A stretch of DNA of 64,000 bases. Source: Trichobilharzia regenti. Lineage: Eukaryota > Platyhelminthes > Trematoda > Strigeidida > Schistosomatidae. The notes under the pieces are model-generated. The model was not told the DNA's origin. It worked only from the letters and a program-made list of their open reading frames with translations, and ran no database searches. The DNA is taken from assembly GCA_944472135.2 (NCBI GenBank), contig OX235262.1, positions 168,019,509 to 168,083,508 of the forward strand. The letters are read 5' to 3'. Positions within the stretch are counted from its first letter, which is position 1. Every line of letters starts with the position of its first letter. Positions 10,400-21,827 of the stretch are shown here, one piece after another. Made by a program: the position numbers and the translations under genes.

Positions 10400-11645
10400 C
10401 TGCCGTTATAACAGTATTCTGTTCTATTCCTTTGCGTTCCCAATGGAACATAGGGCTTCATCAGAACAGCTCCAATTTGTCCTATCCTTTGTGGTAGTCT
10501 TCAACTGGACTCAGGGCTGCCCATAGTCTCTCATTTCCTCTTCACACGATTTCCCCCCCCCCGCCCATGTATCATCCTCAGACTCCGACAACCAACTCGT
10601 CGTTTCCCATTTGAGTTCCACTAGAGAGCTGGCCTGGCGCGCGATGTCATTCGACTATCTCCTGAGTGTTTGTCCAATCCATTTCCATTTTATTCTGCAT
10701 ATTTGTCGAGTAATAGGTTTTTGGTTGACTTGTTGCCAGCGTTTCTTGTTGGCAGTTCTCTTTAGCCGGTCAGAGAAGACAATTGTTGGTAGAAGTCTTC
10801 AGTGCTTTTACTGACACATGGACCACCTTTCTGACTCATATAGAAGAATTGACTGACTGATTTAACATTAGTGTTGAAAATCCGAATTTTTTTGTAGTTT
10901 ACATTGATTCCAGAGTGATGGAGGTTTCCCTCACCTTTCCAATTGTGGTTGTCACATCCTCATGGGTTCTGTCGCCTATAGTCGAAATGATGCTGCTTGG
11001 TTTGGATAAGTGAAGGAAGTAACCTCTTTAAAATTCCTCCTGTTGTTACTGACTGGTGTCTTGTTGTTGCTGGTTGGTTATCTTCATCACCTCCGTCTTC
11101 TCTATGCTCACTTGAAATCCTGTCTTTGCTGCTTCTTCCGTCAACTTGTTAATTTTCGCCCGTATGTCGTCGAGTTTATGTAAATCGTCTAGATCTTCTA
11201 CATTCGTCTTGCTTCCGATGCTCAGTCGAATATCATCGGTGGTGGTAGACAGCCTTGTATTACTCCTGTTTCCACTTTAAAGCCTTCTCTGAATTTCCTG
11301 TTGTGGATCACCTGATATGTGTACTTGTCATAAGGAGCCAGCTGTTGAACGAAGCTGATGCAGATTTAAAGCAATGCACTCCATTGTGTTGAAGTAGTTC
11401 CCAAATTACCTCACAGTCAACGGTGTTGAAGACCTTTTAAAAGTTGGTGAAGTTGAGATATAGGCATTTGCTTGGCATTCTATTGATGAGGCTGCGTATC
11501 GTTGCAATTTGATCAGTACATGATTTGCCTTTCCTAAATCCTGCTTGTTCCGTAGGCCTGGCGGAGTTCTGCATCCAGTGCATCTTCTGTTTTTTCAAAT
11601 CCTACTGTCACAAACTTGATGAATTCATGTCAGGTCTCGGTATGA
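10400..11645 (-). mobile_element. RTE-A LINE, RT C-terminal half and 3' end
   Basis: The 3' end starts at TTCCCAATGGAACATAGGGC. On the - strand, pieces of the RT C-terminal region are legible but broken by stops and indels. It runs inward to about 11640, where low-complexity DNA starts. Antisense in the HECTD1 intron. Confidence 0.72.
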
Positions 11646-12362
11646 CCCCCCCCCGTGCCCGACACTCTTTTCTAACCTCTAATCCCCTATGTGTGTACCA
11701 GTATTTCTTAAAGTTATTCTTATTACACACCATGTAGTTACTATCACTTAGATATACGTGTGAGTATATTATTGAAGCAGTGAGACAACAGCAACAAGCA
11801 GAAGAAGAAGATTAGTTCTACTGCAAATAACAATTTTCGAATAATCAAATATTCTATGCACTCATCTGTCAGTCAATTATTGGCATCTGTGTGTGTGTGA
11901 GTGTATGATTCATTAGAATTTATTAACCAAATAATACACACACACACATGCCTTAGGTACGTTGTTGTGTGAGATAGTAAACGAAGTATGAAAAAAAGTA
12001 AGATATGCTGTCACTCGTTCTTGCTGCCTCCCTCCGTCCCTCCCTCCCTCTGTCTCCCCTCCATTTGTGTGTGTAGTTGACGTTTTCTTTAAGAAATACT
12101 TGAGTAGTTTTTTTTTTAATTTGTCGCCTTATGTCTGACATACCGAAATCCTTTGACAGCATATTTATATATATATATATATATAAAAATTATAATGTTT
12201 CTGAAGGTATTATGAGCCAAATAATTGCTTGAAATGCGTTTATTTTTTTCCCTAGCTCTAAAGCACGTGTTGTCGTATTTTATTTTGACATAAATTTTTC
12301 GTATTGTGTTGTATGACTTACGTGTGTGTGTGTGTGTATACATTTGAAGGAAATTTGGGTGG
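11646..12362. repeat. Low-complexity intron DNA: (CA)n, (TA)n, CT-rich tracts
   Basis: Includes a TG run at 11890-11905, CA at 11936-11948, TA at 12163-12185 and TG at 12322-12337, in otherwise AT-rich DNA. No coding signal. Confidence 0.6.
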
Positions 12363-12370
12363 TTGATATC

Positions 12371-12688
12371 AATAGGTTTGTTTTTACGAGTTGATTATGG
12401 ATTGATATCAGCTAGAAAACCATTGAAAACCAGCTACAGGGAGTACTGGACAGCTGCTGTTTCATCCTGGTGCTTGGGAATCATCGGCAGTACGCTCACA
12501 CTGGGATTCGAACCCAGGACCTTCCGGTTACAAGGCGAGGCAAGCTCGTATACCATTCAGCCTCTGGGACCTGATTCAATGGCTAGTCCATGAATTCTAA
12601 CTTTTACCAATTCGTGATTTTTCAATAGTTCTTTAACCGATGTCAATCTGTGATCAACTTGTAAAAACAAGACTAACCCTTACAAACC
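12371..12688. mobile_element. Fold-back SINE-H1 unit with collapsed right arm
   Basis: The left arm is a full - strand SINE-H1 with tRNA-like head (B box GGTTCGAATCC-like in reverse) and hammerhead 12443-12493. Right after the head the sequence jumps to the 3' end of a + strand copy (TTTAACCGATGTCAATCTGT to ACCCTTACAAACC). So the outer termini are inverted repeats while spacer and most of the right arm are deleted. Confidence 0.7.
12443..12493 (-). ncRNA. Hammerhead ribozyme motif, type I, with U4-to-C core change
   Basis: Stem I strands GTACTG and CAGTAC pair fully. The core reads CCGATGA in place of CTGATGA, followed by stem II and GAAAC, a small stem III and GTC at the expected cleavage position. 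Probably weak or inactive. Confidence 0.6.
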
Positions 12689-12989
12689 AAACTATAGAAA
12701 ATCAATAGGTTTACCTGGTCATACTGCTCATTTATGCTATATTGTGGTGACAATCTTAACTGCCTTCCAGTTCTTGCCTAAATTGCCTGGAAGGATTCAT
12801 AGTGTATGGTGATGATGATGTTTGAAGTCCGAGGCGTCGATTTCATTTTGCCATATGTGCTTCATGGTTAGTACATGATTGTAACAGAGTTGTTTCATAG
12901 CGTGATTGTTCATCTGTATTGTATTTTTGTATGTTGAGGACTCTGTATTTGTATTAAAAGTATTGTTTGGAATAAAGCTACTGTTATTA

Positions 12990-13240
12990 TTATTATCATC
13001 TGGAAACACCGGCTTCGGTGGCTTGGACATATGCTGCGAATGCCATCTCTGTTCTTTAGTCCTTGAATTCGATGATAAAAGTGGAGAGAGGTGACGTCGT
13101 TGCATCGTGGGATGAAGGATACTTCTGTTAGATACGCATTGATTGGTGCATCATCATGACTTCTTGGTCGGGGATAGTTCGAATCGATGTCTCGAAATGT
13201 GATCAGATATGGTGAAGAAACTCAGTTATCAATTGTGATC
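12990..13240 (+). mobile_element. LINE 3' fragment (RTE-type)
   Basis: Encodes WKHRLRWLGHMLRMPS, the tail motif of RTE-type RT ORFs, then decays. It is diverged from RTE-B and probably another family. Confidence 0.6.
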
Positions 13241-13759
13241 ATGCAGCGATTTTCTTCTTTCTTCTTCCCTTTCTAACTGTAATGCGATGAATGTCGTTTA
13301 ACCTGGTGAAATATACTTGCTCCCTTCCTGGATGACTTTTTATTCATTCTCCCCCTTCCTCTTTTATTTACTTATTGTTGTTTTATAATCGTTGCGTGAT
13401 AGTGGTGTATTGACTAATTTAAATATTAGACAAGTTAATTTATCATGCCTAGTCTATAGGTTTGTACTATGTCATAACGTAATTTGCTTGCTAGGCAAGT
13501 TAGAACGATGTCTTCAGGATTTACGTTATTACCGAAGTTATCTGGCTATCGCTATTGTGAACCGAATAGTTTTATTGAATTGAAATGTTACTGTAATCAT
13601 TAGAGGTGGTGCCTAATCGTTATGTGAATAGAGATAATTTATTACTGTCTGCTGAACCTTCTTCTGTCAATCTTAATTATACTGAATTAAGAGAAGAGGA
13701 ACTGACTTTTGATTGATGAGGTGAGTCGGTCTAAGGTAGTTGTCTGTTATATATGTATG
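13241..13759. other. HECTD1 intron sequence, nothing recognised
   Basis: AT-rich with no repeat family identified. The frame at 13392-13583 lacks any motif. Confidence 0.4.
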
Positions 13760-14012
13760 GGGTCGAGCTAAATCACGAATCGGTAGAAGTTAGAATTCAA
13801 AAGCCATTGAATCGAGTCCCAGTGGCTGAATGGTATACGAGCTTGCCTCGCCTTGTAACCGGAAGGTCCTGGATTCGAATCCCAGTGTGAGCGTACTGCC
13901 GATGATTCCCAAGCACTAGGATGAAACAGCTGTCCAGTACTCCCTGTAGCTGGTTTTGAATGTTTCTCTAGCTGATATCAATCCGTGATCAACTCGTAAA
14001 AATATATATGTA
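13760..14012 (+). mobile_element. SINE-H1 half element with tRNA-like head and hammerhead
   Basis: Leader GCTAAATCACGAATCGGTAG, then the tRNA-like head with A-box GTGGCTGAATGGTATACGAG and B-box GATTCGAATCCC, then the hammerhead at 13893-13940 and tail ending TGATCAACTCGTAAAAA. Very close to the right arm at 24376-24618. Confidence 0.75.
13893..13940 (+). ncRNA. Hammerhead ribozyme motif, type I, with U4-to-C core change
   Basis: Stem I GTACTG/CAGTAC is intact, core CCGATGA, stem II partly paired, GAAAC, loop AGCT, GTC. Same defect as the copies at 12443 and 24512. Confidence 0.6.
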
Positions 14013-14067
14013 CATACATGACAGAAATATTAATCTTTACTCGTGTAAGGTTGAGTCACTACAGACT

Positions 14068-14610
14068 CCATTAGGAACAAAAACAATTAATTGGAACATA
14101 GGGCTTCAACAGCGATTCTCCGTTTTATCCTGTTCTCTGCAGTCCTCTTCAACGGGCCCCATGACTGCCCATATTCTTTTATCTCTCCTCGCCAAACGAT
14201 CTGCTCCATGTCACCCTCGGACCCACATCCAACTCGTCGTTTCTCATTGGGATTCTATTGAAGCGATGACCTTGTGTGTCCCCGACCCATCTCCATTTTC
14301 TGTGAAATATTTGTTAAGCAATAAGTTATCGGTTGCCATAGCTCCTTACTGCCTTCTGGTCTTCAGTCTGATGGAGTCAGCGAAGGTGGCAACTGTTGAT
14401 AAAACGTCTACAATGAACTGTGGGAACTGCTTTAAATGACTCTTAGGTCAATTTCTGTACTTACCATTATGCATAAACTACTGAAATATAATTATAATTA
14501 ATTTTGGACCCGCGCAAGAGAATTGACTCAGTGTTGGTTTTGAAAATCCGAATTTTGTTTTTTTTATGCTGAGTATAGTTCAGAAGATTTCCGAACTTAT
14601 TGGAGGATAA
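14068..14610 (-). mobile_element. RTE-A LINE 3' fragment
   Basis: Begins at the tail GGAACATAGGGCTTC and runs to about 14610, where it meets unclassified DNA. The + strand frame at 14008-14439 is its antisense shadow. Confidence 0.7.
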
Positions 14611-14880
14611 TGAAGGTGAGAACCGTGTGTTCGGCTAGGTTTATTAGGTCTGGTGTTACGCCAGAGCGATGACCATAAACTATGTTCCGAATTTCGGGGT
14701 GTAGCGGTCGACACCATATCTAGTTGTAGTATGAGCGTGAGGATACTAAATCATTTGTAGACGACTTAATGTTTTGTAGGGGAGACGTAAGTGCTTGAGC
14801 AGCTATCACACTGCGAGGCATTGAGTCCTATCCTTGGTTGGGATAATGAAGGTTCCTTATTAGAGTAGTATAAATTGCAT

Positions 14881-14882
<2 letters not shown>
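14611..14882. other. HECTD1 intron sequence, nothing recognised
   Basis: Relatively GC-balanced stretch with no coding or repeat match within the window. Confidence 0.4.

Positions 14883-14930
<48 letters not shown>
14883..14930. repeat. (AT)n microsatellite
   Basis: About 24 uninterrupted AT units, 45 bases upstream of the acceptor of the last HECTD1 exon. Confidence 0.95.
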
Positions 14931-14932
<2 letters not shown>

Positions 14933-14975
14933 AATTTATCAATAATCGCACATTCGTTCATTCTTCCTTTTTTAG

Positions 14976-15409
14976 ATGGTTTTCAACGTGTTCTCCCATT
15001 ACGTTGGTTAGCCTTATTCACTGGAACAGAATTAGGCCAATTAATCTCTGGTGATTCAGTTGCCCAGTGGACACGTGAAGATCTACTCGCTTATACAGTA
15101 CCAAGTCTAGGCTTTACTAAACAATCACCAACCTATCAAATGTTAATCAATGTATTGAGTAATTTCAATCTAGCTGAACGACGCGCCTTTTTACAATTTA
15201 CAACTGGTTGTTCTAGTCTTCCACCGGGTGGTTTAAAAAATCTTCATCCACGTTTGAGAATAGTACGTAAAGAAGTGACAAACAGCGGGCCATATCCTAG
15301 TGTTAACACGTGTGTACATTACTTAAAGCTACCAGAATATCAATCAGAGAAAGAGTTACGTACACGGCTGTTACAAGCAACAAAAGAGATTGGTTTTTAT
15401 TTGAATTAA
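14976..15409 (+). CDS. HECTD1: HECTD1-like E3 ubiquitin ligase, terminal exon with catalytic Cys and stop
   Basis: Last coding exon, 143 codons plus TAA, after acceptor TTTTTTAG ending at 14975. It contains ERRAFLQFTTGCSSLPPGGL, then NLHPRLRIVRK, and PSVNTCVHYLKLPEY, the HECT C-lobe signature. The catalytic Cys codon is TGT at 15311-15313 in NTC. The protein ends GFYLN, keeping the Phe four residues from the end that HECT ligases use for ubiquitin transfer. No stop or frameshift was seen in the four joined exons, so the gene looks functional. A 48-bp (AT)n tract lies about 45 bases before the acceptor, an unusually variable neighbour for a branch-point region. Confidence 0.94.
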
Positions 15410-16319
15410 ATCAATTCCCCCCGTTTCTCTCTCTCTCTCTTTCTTCGTTGCTTTCTTTCTTTCCTTATTCATTCATGTAATTTCTACCTTCCATGGTTTA
15501 TCATTTGTTCTGTTTAGTTTTTGTATTTATTCACATATATAAAGTTACTATTTTTGAAAGAGGCATGACGTTTTCTCGTCGAAAGTTACTCAAAATCCCT
15601 TTCTGTTTCTGCGTGTATTTGTATGTATATCAGTCTTTGTCGTTCTGCTCAGTTGATGTGACCGTACTATGTTGCGTAAACTACCTATTGTATTGTGTGT
15701 GTGCGGGTGCCTGCGCGATTTTCGAATTTCCGCAGAAATCTCACCCCCTTGTTTGTTTTTTGTTTTATAACAAGTCAAAAAGAAAGCACCACTGTAGATC
15801 ATCCATTCACATCTATGTTGTGATTTGGGGCAGAACACAAGAATCTTCAGCTTCTTTCTGCCTGCTTATTTTGTGCATCTATCTATCGTACATGAGACAA
15901 GTAGTACTAGCAGTTGTTGTTGTTGTTGTAGTAATTCAGAAAACAAAATTCCTGCTCAACTCAACTCACCTTGACTCGAATTGACTGAGTCACAAAAACA
16001 AGGTAAACAAACAACTCATGGTAATGATGGCGATGATGGCATGCTTTATAGAGTGAGTTGTATCCTTTCCGTGTGTGTTACAATGTGTTTCACGGTCAGA
16101 GAATTGATCTGGTTTAGTGAAACTGGTTACAATATTGTAACACACACACACACGCACTCTCTCTCTGTTGTTTATTTCGGTTGGTTTGTCTCTCTCATTG
16201 TTTTACAAAAAATATACCTATGTATAAACATTACATATTTGTATCGTATACACAAGTTAGTAATAATCAACTTCAGAGACTATTATTATTATTACTATTA
16301 TTATTGCTAATTACTGTTA
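15410..16319 (+). other. Probable 3' UTR and downstream flank of HECTD1-like gene
   Basis: The sequence after the stop starts with a C run and a (CT)n tract, then is T-rich with (GTT)n, (CA)n and (TTA)n stretches. No canonical AATAAA was found until 16343-16348, which lies in a Penelope-type terminal sequence, so the polyadenylation site is not resolved. Open frames such as 15493-15984 are low-complexity and not supported as genes. Confidence 0.45.
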
Positions 16320-16611
16320 TTATGAAATTAAATGTCGATTTGAATAAATAAATAAATAATTTAATACAATACAGTGAAATCTAGAAAAGGATTCTTTTGT
16401 TGTGTGTTTTGGTGTAAAAAGATGTTGAAGAATAAATGCTTGTAGTTCTACATTTCCTATTGTAGCATTAAGTACACAATATTCAACGAAGAGACTCTTT
16501 TCGACAACGAATTTATTATCAAGCTGTACAATCTTATACATATGGTTTCTTTAAGATAGTATATCTGGTGAGGGAATTAGATCAAAGGCGTGAACAGAAG
16601 AAATACTAATA
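16320..16611 (-). mobile_element. Penelope-like P1 terminal segment
   Basis: Contains GAATTTATTATCAAGCTGTA next to a CTCTTTTCGACAACG block, matching in reverse the terminal segment of the inverted-repeat arms at 53421-54087 in diverged form. Confidence 0.5.
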
Positions 16612-17838
16612 CTATTTATTATTATTGTTCACTTGGATTCCTAGTGGAACATAGGGCTTCAGCTGCATTTCTCCACTTGCTTCTGTCTTCCTTCTCCTGT
16701 ACTTTCCACTTGCATCTATGTTAGTCCATACTGTTTCAACTCCTCTCTCTTCACACGATCTCCTCCATGTCACCCACCCTTGCACTGACGTCCCACTCAC
16801 CGCATGCTTCCCTTTCGGCCTGGTTCCACTCGAGCAATGGCCTGACGCGCGCGCGATGTCGCCCAGCCGCCTGCCTCCTCAGCGAGTGTCCATCTCCACT
16901 TTCGCCTACATATTTTTTGGGTGGCGATTGGTTCTTGTTTTGTTTGTTCCCAGCCATAGTTTCTTGTTGGTGATTGTTTCCAGCCCGGCCATCTGATCTT
17001 CAGTATAGAGCCAGCGAAGACAGTTAGTTGTTGATAAAGGTCTGCAACAGGCTGTTGGAAATATTCTTTGTGACTCACCCGCCAAGTTTCTGATCCGTCT
17101 AGAAGAACTAACTGACTTGACGTTTGTATTGAAAATCCGACTGAATTTTGTTGTTGATGCTGGCTGAGTGACGAAGATTTCCAGATTGGTTTCAGGTTGA
17201 TTGATGAATGTGTTTCTCGCCTTCCCGATTCTCGTTCGATTTGACATCCTCGTCCGTTCCGACTGGCTGTAGTTGAGACAATGCTCCCTAGATAAGTGAA
17301 TGAAGTAACTAACCTCTTTCAAATCCCTCCCGTTGATGGTGATTGGCTCCGGATGTTGCTGTTGTTGTTGTTGGTTGGTTATTTTCATAACCTCCGTCTT
17401 GTGTATGTTCACTTGGAGTTCTGTCTTCACCGGCTGCTTCTTCGACCAGTTTGTCGGTTTTCGCTTGTGAGTTTTCGATTTTGTGTGACATCAAACATAA
17501 ATCATCCGACCGCAAAATCCAGGTCTTCTAGGTTCTTCACGTCGGTCCAGGATATCCCTGTCCCGTTCTTCGTTTCCCACTCACTGTTTGACGCATAATC
17601 CAGTCAGTCCACCACAGTTAGGAATAGAATTCATTGAAGATAATAAGCACCCTTGTCTGACTCTTGTGTTTACTCCATACGCCTCTCTGGGTTTTGCGTT
17701 GTGGATGACTTGACATGTTCCGTTGTCGTACAGCTGTTGAGTAAGGTTGATGAAAGTATGGGGTACACCGTAGTACTCGAGTAGTTTCCAAATTGCTTCG
17801 CGGTCAACGCTGTCGAAGGCCTTCTCAAAGTCTGAAAT
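16612..17838 (-). mobile_element. RTE-A LINE, RT C-terminal half and 3' end
   Basis: The best antisense RTE-A copy. The 3' tail is TTATTATTATTGTTCACTTG on the + strand. The - strand gives DDLCLMSHKIENSQAKTDKL, then EVMKI with a Gln run, ITINGRDLKEVSYF, RIGKARNTFINQPETNLEIF and IFNTNVKSV, then a WLYTEDQMAG block. These are the RT thumb and C-terminal region. Several frameshifts split the reading (two overlapping - strand frames at 16906-17430 and 17309-17515). Confidence 0.8.
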
Positions 17839-18715
17839 AATACTATGAAATACAATTAAAATATTTGTGATTATAATTAAAGTTATATGTCAAGTAGCAA
17901 AACAATCACTGTCATATATATAGAATAATACATAAGGTGTATAGATGTTTCAAAATGAGTGCATAATTATAGGATTATTAGGCGAATGTAAAATGTTGCA
18001 TAACATGGTGTGAAATTTGATAAGTTCAAAGAACTTTTAAAGCTGACGAACCAAACGTCTTATTCTCTACACTACCGATGGTGATTCTTCGATTGAAGAA
18101 TGAAGTACCTAGACTAGACTAGCCACTTCCAATTGTATCTACCAGTTCAACTGCGCTTGTGGTGGAGCCGGTTATATCGGTCGTTGGTCTAGGAACTTGA
18201 TTTTTCGTGCTCGAGAACATTTCCCAGCATGGCCAAGTAAAGGTGTAGTGAAAACCATCAACAGTTCGATATTGGACCATCTGGTGCAAACCGGCCACAA
18301 AGCCAACATTGAAGAATCTTTCTCTATCGTCTATCGGGTGCTTAATATGTTGCCGAAAACATCGAAGCACCGCATGCTCCAAACAGCAGAGGCTGTCGCG
18401 TGAAACACCCAATGCTTTGTGTGCAAAGGAAGCATGTCTAGCCACTACTACTGCCCTGGCTGGTCTTCAGTGGAGACTATTAATTCATGAATTTGTAATA
18501 TTATCTCTCCTAATTTTTCTGACATTCAGCTTATTTAATGTTGATGCTATCGAACTGTAATCCATTGATATTTTTATTGATTCGATATTAATTAAACAAT
18601 ATTATTGTTGCTGATAACACTAATTCATTCACTACTATTATGTATATGTAACTGTAGAGACTAATGATGAAGTTATCGAAAGCAGTATTGTTTGTTCAGT
18701 ATCCATTCTGTTAAA
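17839..18715 (+). mobile_element. Penelope-like P1, GIY-YIG endonuclease and 3' end
   Basis: The + strand from 18120 reads SNCIYQFNCACG, GYIGR, NLIFRAREHFPAWPSKGVVK and SILDHLVQTGHKANIEESFS, a GIY-YIG nuclease domain with its Cys pair, as found C-terminal to the RT of Penelope-like elements. The frame has no ATG at its start and the RT is missing, so it is 5'-truncated. The 3' end carries the TAATGATGAAGTTATCGAAA block shared by P1 copies. The left part (17839-18050) resembles the outer terminal segment of the arms at 53421-54087. Confidence 0.82.
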
Positions 18716-19160
18716 AAATAATAATTTTGGATTTAGAATGATAAGTGGAACAAGGGCAAACAATTGAGAGTGAGAATGGTAAAGGGAAAGGTACATAGAA
18801 TGACTAAATAAAAAAATAAATAAATGTCTACCCTTCAATGACCAAAGCAGAAGTAGAGATTGTACATAATTATTTTGTACACAAAGGTCTGAATTCAAGT
18901 CATGAATAGCCAAGGCCTCAGGCGCGAAGAAAACGTGGCAAGTTTGCATGGATTTCTATTATCTTTGTTCTGATTTCTTCTGGTCCTAGTGAAGTTCCAG
19001 CAGCTGTGGTATTTAGTTTTACAGGGTGGAGTTTGTAAGAGCATCGGCTGCGAAATGAATCGGAACGTCTTCTTCCTCCTATGTGGTGACGGCTAATGAA
19101 CCTTTTGCAGGTCAAGGAACTATCGACAGACGATAGGATATTGTAATTGAACTATTGTAG
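18716..19160 (-). mobile_element. Penelope-like P1 terminal and GIY-YIG remnant
   Basis: Aligns with 54120-54660 (AATTCATGAATGGTCAAGGC there, AAGTCATGAATAGCCAAGGC here), in the opposite direction to the preceding copy. No intact frame. Confidence 0.55.
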
Positions 19161-19289
19161 TCATCAGCTTTACTGTAATATGAAAGAAGAGTAAGAGATT
19201 TAAGATATTCAATTGGAGAATGATGAAAAAAGAAGTTTAGTTAGGATATAACTAGTCTGTATACTAATCTACGAATCATCAATATGGCT

Positions 19290-20330
19290 TTAGAAGCAGT
19301 TGAAAGAGAGCCATAGGTCAAAGCTGCCCACTGAAGAAATTATTTAAGGAATTATTTCTGCCTCACATCTACTATCTATAGATCCCAGGACAAAATATTT
19401 AAACGGACAAACAGATGCTGTAGCCATGGGACCACCAATATCCCCTATTGTAGCAGATATCTTTATGAACAGCTGGGAAAATAGTGCTCTTAATACAATT
19501 AATCCTACTCCAAAGATATGTGGATAACATTTTCACAGTGTAAAAGCAGAACATATCTCTAGCTTCCTGACGCATATAAACTTACTAGTAGAAGGAATAA
19601 AATTCACATTTGAATCGGAAAATGAACAAGGAGAATTAGCTATGATGTTAGATTGTAAAATAAACCTCATCCGTTGTCTGTAATGACAGGCTTAGTTAAG
19701 TGTCTAACAAATCGAGCAATAGCACTAAGTAGTACAAGAAAGGACCTTATCGATGAAATGAAACAGATAGAAGAGGCGTTAGTGTTAAATAATAAAATTC
19801 ATCAGGAATATCAAAAAAGGTCAAAATAAAAATTACAGTGAAACTCATAGTGATAACATAAATAAGAGGGAATATAAGGCATCTGCTGTTATACCATATA
19901 AGTAGGGGACATGTGAAATCCTACGTAGGATTCTTAATAAAGCAGTAATTAGGATGGAATTTCAGCCTACAAACTCATCCAGGCACAACCGCTGTAGTTC
20001 AAAGGACCCAGTTGACCCAATTAGATAAAATAATATAATTTACAAAATACCTTCCAATGATGTGAGTAAGGTCAACTACATACATCAAACTAGTAGTCAG
20101 ATTGTCGGAATATAAGAATTTAGCTAAGGTTAAAATAATTGACCCCACCCGCGAAGATAAGTAATTTAGAAAAAAGCTCAGCAACAGCACTGGATGCATT
20201 GACACACGACCACACAATTAGATGGGATAGAGTCAAAATTCTAAGAAGTAATATAGATAAATGGATACTGAGGTTGATTACTGAATCTTTGTTCATCGAA
20301 TAATCTACACCTAAAACATGTAATAGGAAT
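19290..20330 (+). pseudogene. Penelope-like P3, decayed RT plus GIY-YIG
   Basis: The + strand reads AVAMGPPISPIVADIFMNSW, the MGxPxSPxxA motif B region of Penelope RT, then a YVDNIF remnant of the catalytic box, LLVEGIKFTFESENEQGELA, and further down IYKIPSNDVSKVNYIHQTS, a worn GIY-YIG start. The order RT then GIY-YIG is that of the family, with many stops and frameshifts. Confidence 0.75.
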
Positions 20331-20837
20331 CAATGACTCATACCAGAAATATGGAAATTGTTACTACTGTAACAACAGAAGACAAGGGCCAGGCAACAGA
20401 TCATTTTATTACGGAAATCAACACGTATTTATATAAATTTCACATACATTATTATAGCCTAGTCACAGAAAGTTAACCTTGCATCTCTTTGTGACTGTTT
20501 TTTGAATGTCGGATCATATATGTTAGCTGCATCCGCCTACGCCAAGCTTTTCTTCTCATGTTTCTCACGAACAATATTGGGGACATAAACATCGATGTAA
20601 ATTACTGTCTACCAACTTTGGCTAACAGCCAGCTCTTCTCACCACAGTACAACTACTGAATAAGGTTAATAAAGACCAATTAATCCCCTATGATATATTT
20701 CCTTCTTCTCAGGGGAATTCACACCAGTTAGTTTGGAAGCCAATTTAAATTATTTGTGAGTACTTAATGCTATAATGTTGCGCCTTATTGGTTGTAATAT
20801 CATATGATTTATAGATTTAGAACTGTATTGAGTGGAG
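20331..20837. other. Intergenic, nothing recognised
   Basis: AT-rich, no coding or repeat family seen. Confidence 0.4.
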
Positions 20838-21070
20838 TCAGTAGTGCCGTTCTCAGTGGAACATAGAGCTACAAGTTAGAGCTTTTAAAGTTCAGAAGTA
20901 GTCGCGTTTTTTAAGAGGTGAGGTTGCTAACCTCACGCCCAACCTTCCCTTTCTATCGGTATCATAACCGGCTAAGGAAGCGAAAGGTGTGTGTCCCGGC
21001 CGAGACTCGAATCCCGGACCAAATGCATCGTCGGCCAGCACCCTACTGCTGAACCACCGACGCACAATAA
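20838..21070 (-). mobile_element. SINE-T2: tRNA-like head with RTE-A tail
   Basis: On the - strand the head starts TGTGCGTCGGTGGTTCAGCA and has a B-box-like GGGATTCGAGTCTC. The other end carries GAACATAGAGCT on the + strand, a worn RTE-A tail. Compare 46858-47112. Confidence 0.6.
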
Positions 21071-21827
21071 ACTTCTTACTTTTCCATAGTGTTTGATAAA
21101 ATTTCTATTCAAAAGTGTTATACTATTTGTAATTTCGTCTTCAGTAGTCTTTATATGTACATGTATATGTTTTATTAATGGAAACATAGAAACTGATATG
21201 ATTTTAAATACTTAGCTAAAAACCTGATCGTTAATACTCTTTTAAAGTTATTTCAAAAGTCTCTGTGTTACTTCTAATACGTTTATAGAATGTATGCCAA
21301 TTAATTAGTTTCAATATGTGTACGCTTACATTATTCAAAATGGCGTCAATATCTAATGTGGTGTTCTACATTAAGAGTTTTGCAATATATAAGATGAATA
21401 CGACTATGCGTTGTGTATAGTTTTTTTTAATAGTGCACATTGTTTATGTCTGAATGACGGCTTGACTACGTCGTTAAAAGAAGAAGAAATGGAGGAGGGA
21501 GGGTGAGGGGGAGGAAGAGGTCAAGTAACCTATTCAGTGGCAATACTTTTAAATATCTTCAACAGTGAATAATAATAACAATAACAATAAAAGAAATGTG
21601 CAGACAAGCGTGTGATGTTAGGTGAAGGTTCTTGAAACATTTTGTTATTCTTCTTCTTCTATTTCTCAGGTGTATATTTTTTTATATAATGATAATAATA
21701 ATAAAACTAAATAAAACTTTGTTTTTCAGTGAATGGATTCAACTTTTTGTTTTCTTTTTTGTTTACAAAATTGTGAGTATGAACTAAAGGTATACTGCAT
21801 AAGTAGATAAATTGAGTTGGCACTATA
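21071..21827. other. Intergenic, nothing recognised
   Basis: AT-rich DNA with a purine-rich patch (GGAGGAGGGAGGGTGAGG at about 21490). No gene signal. Confidence 0.4.

Noticed and set aside
11880..12340. CRISPR-like or satellite array
   Set aside because: Only simple dinucleotide runs and AT-rich DNA; no spaced repeats.
14008..14439. 143-codon ORF on the + strand
   Set aside because: Antisense shadow of an RTE-A copy on the - strand.
15493..15984. 163-codon ORF downstream of the HECTD1-like stop
   Set aside because: Low-complexity, Cys/Val/Phe-rich translation of T-rich UTR-like DNA with no motif or gene structure.
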